NCBI GenBank assembly: GCA_946481355.1
Contig: CAMLNH010000114.1
Location: 1 to 8,172, forward strand
DNA: 8,172 bases
DNA from: an uncultured Curvibacter sp.
Lineage (GTDB): Bacteria; Pseudomonadota; Gammaproteobacteria; Burkholderiales; Burkholderiaceae
Direction: 5' to 3'
The translations under genes and the position numbers were made by a program. This document shows positions 4,873-8,172 of this stretch, piece after piece. The first letter of the stretch is position 1; every line of letters begins with the position of its first letter. The notes below the pieces were generated by a model. That model was not told the DNA's origin. It did no database searches and saw only the letters and a program-made list of their open reading frames with translations.

Positions 4873-6792
4873 ATGCAGGAAATATTGCTGGATGCCCGGC
4901 CGTCCGCGCGCGTGCCGGTGCAAGCCCCGATGATCGATCACGTCCGCCTCTTCGCCGCCGAGTTCTGGCCCGCCCTCAGCGGACGCGAAGGCCCGCTGGC
5001 GCGTCTGATGCGTGAAGACGCCCTCTATCCCGTGTTCCAGCCCGTGGTTGATCTCAAGACCGCGGCCGTCCATGCCCACGAGGCCCTGATCCGTGGCCCG
5101 GCCGGCAGCTGGCTGCAATCGGCCGACGCTTTGCTGCGCGCTGCCGAGGAAGAAGGCCTGCTCTACGAGTTCGAACTGTTCTGCGTCTACAGCGCCCTGC
5201 GCCACTGGGGCGAGCTGCGCCAACCCGGGCGGCTCTTCCTCAACATCAGTGCCCATGCCCTGCAGCGCCTGGTGGGCGTGGGCGGCACCCACACCCTGGC
5301 ACGCGCCATGCGCGGCCTGCAGGTCTCACCGCGCATGGTGGTGCTGGAGATCACCGAGCACGAGCGTGTGCACGACATGGATGCCATGGTGGAGGTCGCG
5401 CGTGTGCTGCACTCGGTCGGTCTCTCGCTGGCGCTCGACGATTTCGGTGACGGGCGCTCCAGCCTGCGCCTGTGGTCCCAGCTCAGGCCCGACATCGTCA
5501 AGATCGACAAGTACTTCAGCCGCGGCATCCACAGCAGCGCCGACCAGCTCAAGACCCTGCAGGCCCTGCTGCAGATCGCGGATGTCTTCGGCACGGAGCT
5601 CGTCGCCGAAGGCATCGAGAACGAGGCCGACCTGCGCGTGATCCGCGACCTCGGCATCGCCTACGGCCAGGGCTACTTCCTGGGCCGTCCCGATGCGGCC
5701 GTGCAGTCCGAGGCCCTGCACGAGGCCGGCCGCGTGCTGCAGGACACGCGCGTGGCCGTCATGCCCGAGCAGCGCTACGTGGCCCGCAGCGGCCAGCTGC
5801 GCCACCTCTCGCTCATTCATGCCCCCGCGGTGGCGCCGCGCGCCAGCAACGACGAGGTGGCTGGCATCTTCCATGCCCACCCCGAGCTGCACGCCCTGGC
5901 CGTGGTGGACGACGAGCGGCCGCTGGCCATCATCAACCGCCAGCAGTTCATGGACCACTACGCCACGCTCTACTTCCGCGAGATCTTCGGCCGCAAGTCC
6001 TGCATGCTGCACGCCAACCAGCAGCCGCGCCTGATCGAGCGCAGCCACGACATCGAGCAGCTCATCGGCATCCTGACCTCGCAGGACCAGCGCTACCTCA
6101 GCGACGGCTTCATCGTCACCGAGAACGGGCGCTACGTGGGCCTGGGCACGGGCGACCAGCTCGTGCGTTCCGTCACCGAGCTGCGGCTGGAGGCCGCGCG
6201 CCATGCCAACCCCTTGACTTTCCTGCCGGGCAACATCCCCATCAGCCTGCACATCAAGCGCCTGCTGGACAGTGGCGGCGAGTTCACCGCCTGCTACATC
6301 GACATGAACAACTTCAAGCCCTACAACGACCACTACGGCTACTGGCGTGGCGACGAGATGATCCGCCTGCTGGCACGCCTAGCCGCGGCGCACAGCGATC
6401 CGCAGCGCGACTTCGTGGGCCATGTGGGTGGGGACGACTTCCTCATCCTGTTCCAGAGCGCGGACTGGGAGCGGCGCTGCCGCGCCATCGTCGACGACTT
6501 CGCCGCCCAGGCGCGCGAGCTCTACGACGCGCCCGCGCTCCTGGCCGGCGGCATCGAGGCCGAGGACCGGCAGGGGCAGCTGCGTTTCTTCCCCTACACC
6601 ACGGTGTCCATCGGTGCGGTGCGGGTCTGCTGCGGCGCCTACCGCGACGCCGAAGACGTGGCGACCAGCGCCGCCCATGCCAAGCGCCTGGCCAAGTCCC
6701 ATGCCTCGGGCCTGTACCTGCTCGATGCCCGTCCACCCACGGCCGAATGTGCGGTGCCCACGCTGCGGCCCACGACCTCGTCGCCGGACTGA
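4873..6792 (+). CDS. EAL - CBS - GGDEF cyclic-di-GMP signalling protein
   Basis: 639 residues from the ATG at 4873, chosen because GGGAA lies just upstream; a TTG at 4849 would add 8 residues but lies before the hairpin. Residues 45-275 form an EAL phosphodiesterase domain with its usual catalytic set: E70-A-L, Asn124, Glu159 in LEITE, DDFG at 189-192, KID at 210-212, AEGIE at 245-249 and GQGYFLGRP. Residues 305-435 resemble a CBS pair ([20 protein letters not shown]), a likely nucleotide-sensing linker. Residues 445-618 form a GGDEF domain with [11 protein letters not shown] (Asp477) and the signature GGDDF at 519-523, a tolerated variant. The inhibitory RxxD site reads PQRD, so it lacks its first arginine. 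No membrane helix is visible, so the protein is probably cytoplasmic. The EAL domain looks able to degrade c-di-GMP; the GGDEF domain may make it or serve as a GTP sensor. The chemoreceptor gene follows after 20 bp. Confidence 0.93.
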   Translation: MQEILLDARPSARVPVQAPMIDHVRLFAAEFWPALSGREGPLARLMREDALYPVFQPVVDLKTAAVHAHEALIRGPAGSWLQSADALLRAAEEEGLLYEFELFCVYSALRHWGELRQPGRLFLNISAHALQRLVGVGGTHTLARAMRGLQVSPRMVVLEITEHERVHDMDAMVEVARVLHSVGLSLALDDFGDGRSSLRLWSQLRPDIVKIDKYFSRGIHSSADQLKTLQALLQIADVFGTELVAEGIENEADLRVIRDLGIAYGQGYFLGRPDAAVQSEALHEAGRVLQDTRVAVMPEQRYVARSGQLRHLSLIHAPAVAPRASNDEVAGIFHAHPELHALAVVDDERPLAIINRQQFMDHYATLYFREIFGRKSCMLHANQQPRLIERSHDIEQLIGILTSQDQRYLSDGFIVTENGRYVGLGTGDQLVRSVTELRLEAARHANPLTFLPGNIPISLHIKRLLDSGGEFTACYIDMNNFKPYNDHYGYWRGDEMIRLLARLAAAHSDPQRDFVGHVGGDDFLILFQSADWERRCRAIVDDFAAQARELYDAPALLAGGIEAEDRQGQLRFFPYTTVSIGAVRVCCGAYRDAEDVATSAAHAKRLAKSHASGLYLLDARPPTAECAVPTLRPTTSSPD

Positions 6793-6812
6793 GCGCCGGC
6801 AGAAACTCCCCG

Positions 6813-8172
6813 ATGAACCTGAACCGCTACAAGATCTCCACCCGTCTGGCCTTTGCCTTCGGCTTCATGGCCCTGCTGGTGCTACTGCTGGGCGTGCTGG
6901 CCCTGCGCCAGCTGCAGGCCGTGCAGGGTCACTTCCAGACCCTGCAGGCGCAGCACTACCCGCAGGTGGTCACGGTGCACCGCATCAAGGCCCTGGTGCT
7001 CGACAGCGCCAGCACCATCCGCAACCTCTTCGTCATCGTGAGTGAGCCCGAGATCCGGCGCCAGCTCCAGCGCGTGGAGCGCCTCACGCAGGAGAGCGAC
7101 GCCCTGCTGGCACAGCTGCAGCAGGCCAGTGCCCGGGGCGAGGCACAGCCCCTGTTCGAGGCCGTGCAGCAGGCCGGTCAGACCTATCTGGCCGCCCGCA
7201 AGCGCATGCTTGACGCCTTCGCCGAAGGCCTGCTCAACGAAGCCGGCCTGATTCTGATGCGCGAGGTCCAGCGCGACCAGCAGCTCTACCTCGACGCGCT
7301 CGAAGCGCTGATCGCCTTCCAGGAAGCGCAGATGCAGGCCTCCGGCAGTTCGGTGGAGGCCGCCGCCGACAGCGCCCTGGCCCAGACCGGCCTGATGCTG
7401 GCGGTCGCCGTGGGCATGGCGCTCTGGCTGGCCCTGGGTCTGGTGCGTTCCATCCAGCGTCCGCTGGCGCAGGCCGGCGCGCTGGCGCGGGCCGTGGCCG
7501 ATGGGGATCTCACGGCCCGTACCTCGGGCGGTGGGCGCGACGAGATCGCCGTTCTGCTCGATGCGCTGGGCGAGATGCAGGCGCGTCTGTCGCACATCGT
7601 GGCCGGCGCCCGCCAGGGCGCGGAGACCCTGGCCGCGGCCGCAGCGCAGATCGCCGCCGACAACGCCGATCTCTCGGCGCGTACCGAAAGCCAGGCCAGC
7701 ACGCTGGAGCAGACCGCCGCCTCGATGGAAGAGCTCGGTGCCACCGTGCGGGCCAATGCGGAGCGCGCCCGCCAGGCCCAGGCGCTCACGCACAGCGCGA
7801 GCGAAGTGGCGCAGCGCGGCGGCGCAGTGGTGGGGCAGGTCGTGAGCACCATGGGCGAGATTCACGCCAGTTCGCGTCGCGTCGCCGACATCATCGCGGT
7901 CATCGACGGCATCGCTTTCCAGACCAACATCCTCGCGCTCAACGCCGCCGTGGAGGCGGCGCGTGCCGGTGAACAGGGCCGCGGCTTCGCCGTGGTGGCT
8001 GGCGAGGTGCGCAGCCTGGCCGGACGCACCGCCGAGGCCGCGCGCGAGATCAAGGCGCTGATCTCGGGCAGCGTGCAGCGCGTGCAGGCCGGCGCGGCCC
8101 TGGTGGACGAGGCGGGCCGGACCATGTCCGACATCGTGGCCGGCGTGCGCCAGGTGCGCGAGATCATGGACG
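6813..8172 (+). CDS. Methyl-accepting chemotaxis protein, 3' end beyond the window
   Basis: 453 residues are present and the frame is still open at the window end. The topology is that of a classic transmembrane receptor: a short basic N-terminus, membrane helix 1 (about 13-32), a periplasmic helical region of about 155 residues consistent with a four-helix-bundle ligand-binding domain, membrane helix 2 (about 190-211), a HAMP domain (about 212-264, with [21 protein letters not shown]), then the cytoplasmic coiled coil. The signalling tip is canonical: [20 protein letters not shown] and [19 protein letters not shown] (363-403), the region that contacts CheA and Che[19 protein letters not shown] (295-312) fits the adaptation (methylation) helix. 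The ligand cannot be predicted. A C-terminal CheR-binding pentapeptide would lie outside the window. No strong Shine-Dalgarno precedes the ATG; the 20-bp gap suggests co-transcription with the EAL-GGDEF gene. Confidence 0.95.
   Translation, partial: MNLNRYKISTRLAFAFGFMALLVLLLGVLALRQLQAVQGHFQTLQAQHYPQVVTVHRIKALVLDSASTIRNLFVIVSEPEIRRQLQRVERLTQESDALLAQLQQASARGEAQPLFEAVQQAGQTYLAARKRMLDAFAEGLLNEAGLILMREVQRDQQLYLDALEALIAFQEAQMQASGSSVEAAADSALAQTGLMLAVAVGMALWLALGLVRSIQRPLAQAGALARAVADGDLTARTSGGGRDEIAVLLDALGEMQARLSHIVAGARQGAETLAAAAAQIAADNADLSARTESQASTLEQTAASMEELGATVRANAERARQAQALTHSASEVAQRGGAVVGQVVSTMGEIHASSRRVADIIAVIDGIAFQTNILALNAAVEAARAGEQGRGFAVVAGEVRSLAGRTAEAAREIKALISGSVQRVQAGAALVDEAGRTMSDIVAGVRQVREIMD

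Noticed and set aside
5326..6333. Minus-strand open frame opposite the EAL-GGDEF gene
   Set aside because: Mirror frame with no motifs; the plus-strand EAL and CBS residues are intact throughout.
6882..7865. Minus-strand open frame opposite the chemoreceptor
   Set aside because: Mirror frame; the plus-strand frame is open to the window end with a canonical receptor signalling tip.

Overview
The window is GC-rich, densely coding DNA of the kind found in Betaproteobacteria. The protein sequences (PPK1, the Lys/Ala-rich protein next to it, the chemoreceptor) look most like Burkholderiales, perhaps Comamonadaceae. That placement is recalled from family resemblance, not from a search. No rRNA, tRNA, CRISPR array, insertion sequence or phage gene is visible.

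Left part (1-4254, all + strand): a phosphate-related block. It opens with the 3' part of a calcineurin-type metallophosphoesterase that resembles PlcP, the phosphate-starvation phospholipase C of the LpxH-like COG2908 group. This overlaps by 4 bases (ATGA) a GT4 glycosyltransferase of the SQD2/MgtA/Agt type. Such a pair fits membrane-lipid remodelling: removal of the phospholipid head group, then glycosylation of the diacylglycerol. The stop codon of the glycosyltransferase lies inside two well-formed tandem Pho boxes, which should drive ppk (polyphosphate kinase 1) under PhoB control. One base after the ppk stop comes sixA, a phosphohistidine phosphatase, reached through a G7 tract.

Middle (4261-4872): a convergent, minus-strand gene codes for a small basic protein. 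It has a histone-H1-like Lys/Ala/Pro tail and a C-terminal segment that looks like a ribbon-helix-helix DNA-binding domain. Its putative promoter has a -10 element lying exactly between the arms of an inverted repeat, with a third copy downstream, so autoregulation is plausible. The intergenic region also carries two small palindromes and, just before the next gene, a short GC hairpin next to the ribosome binding site.

Right part (4873-8172, + strand): a cyclic-di-GMP enzyme with the order EAL - CBS pair - GGDEF, followed 20 bp later by a methyl-accepting chemotaxis protein that runs off the window. This pair suggests linked control of c-di-GMP and chemotaxis or motility.

The most interesting points are the PlcP/Agt-like lipid-remodelling pair next to a Pho-box-controlled ppk-sixA operon, the possible link between SixA and the phosphohistidine of PPK1, and the uncharacterised histone-like/ribbon-helix-helix protein with an operator-like array at its promoter.
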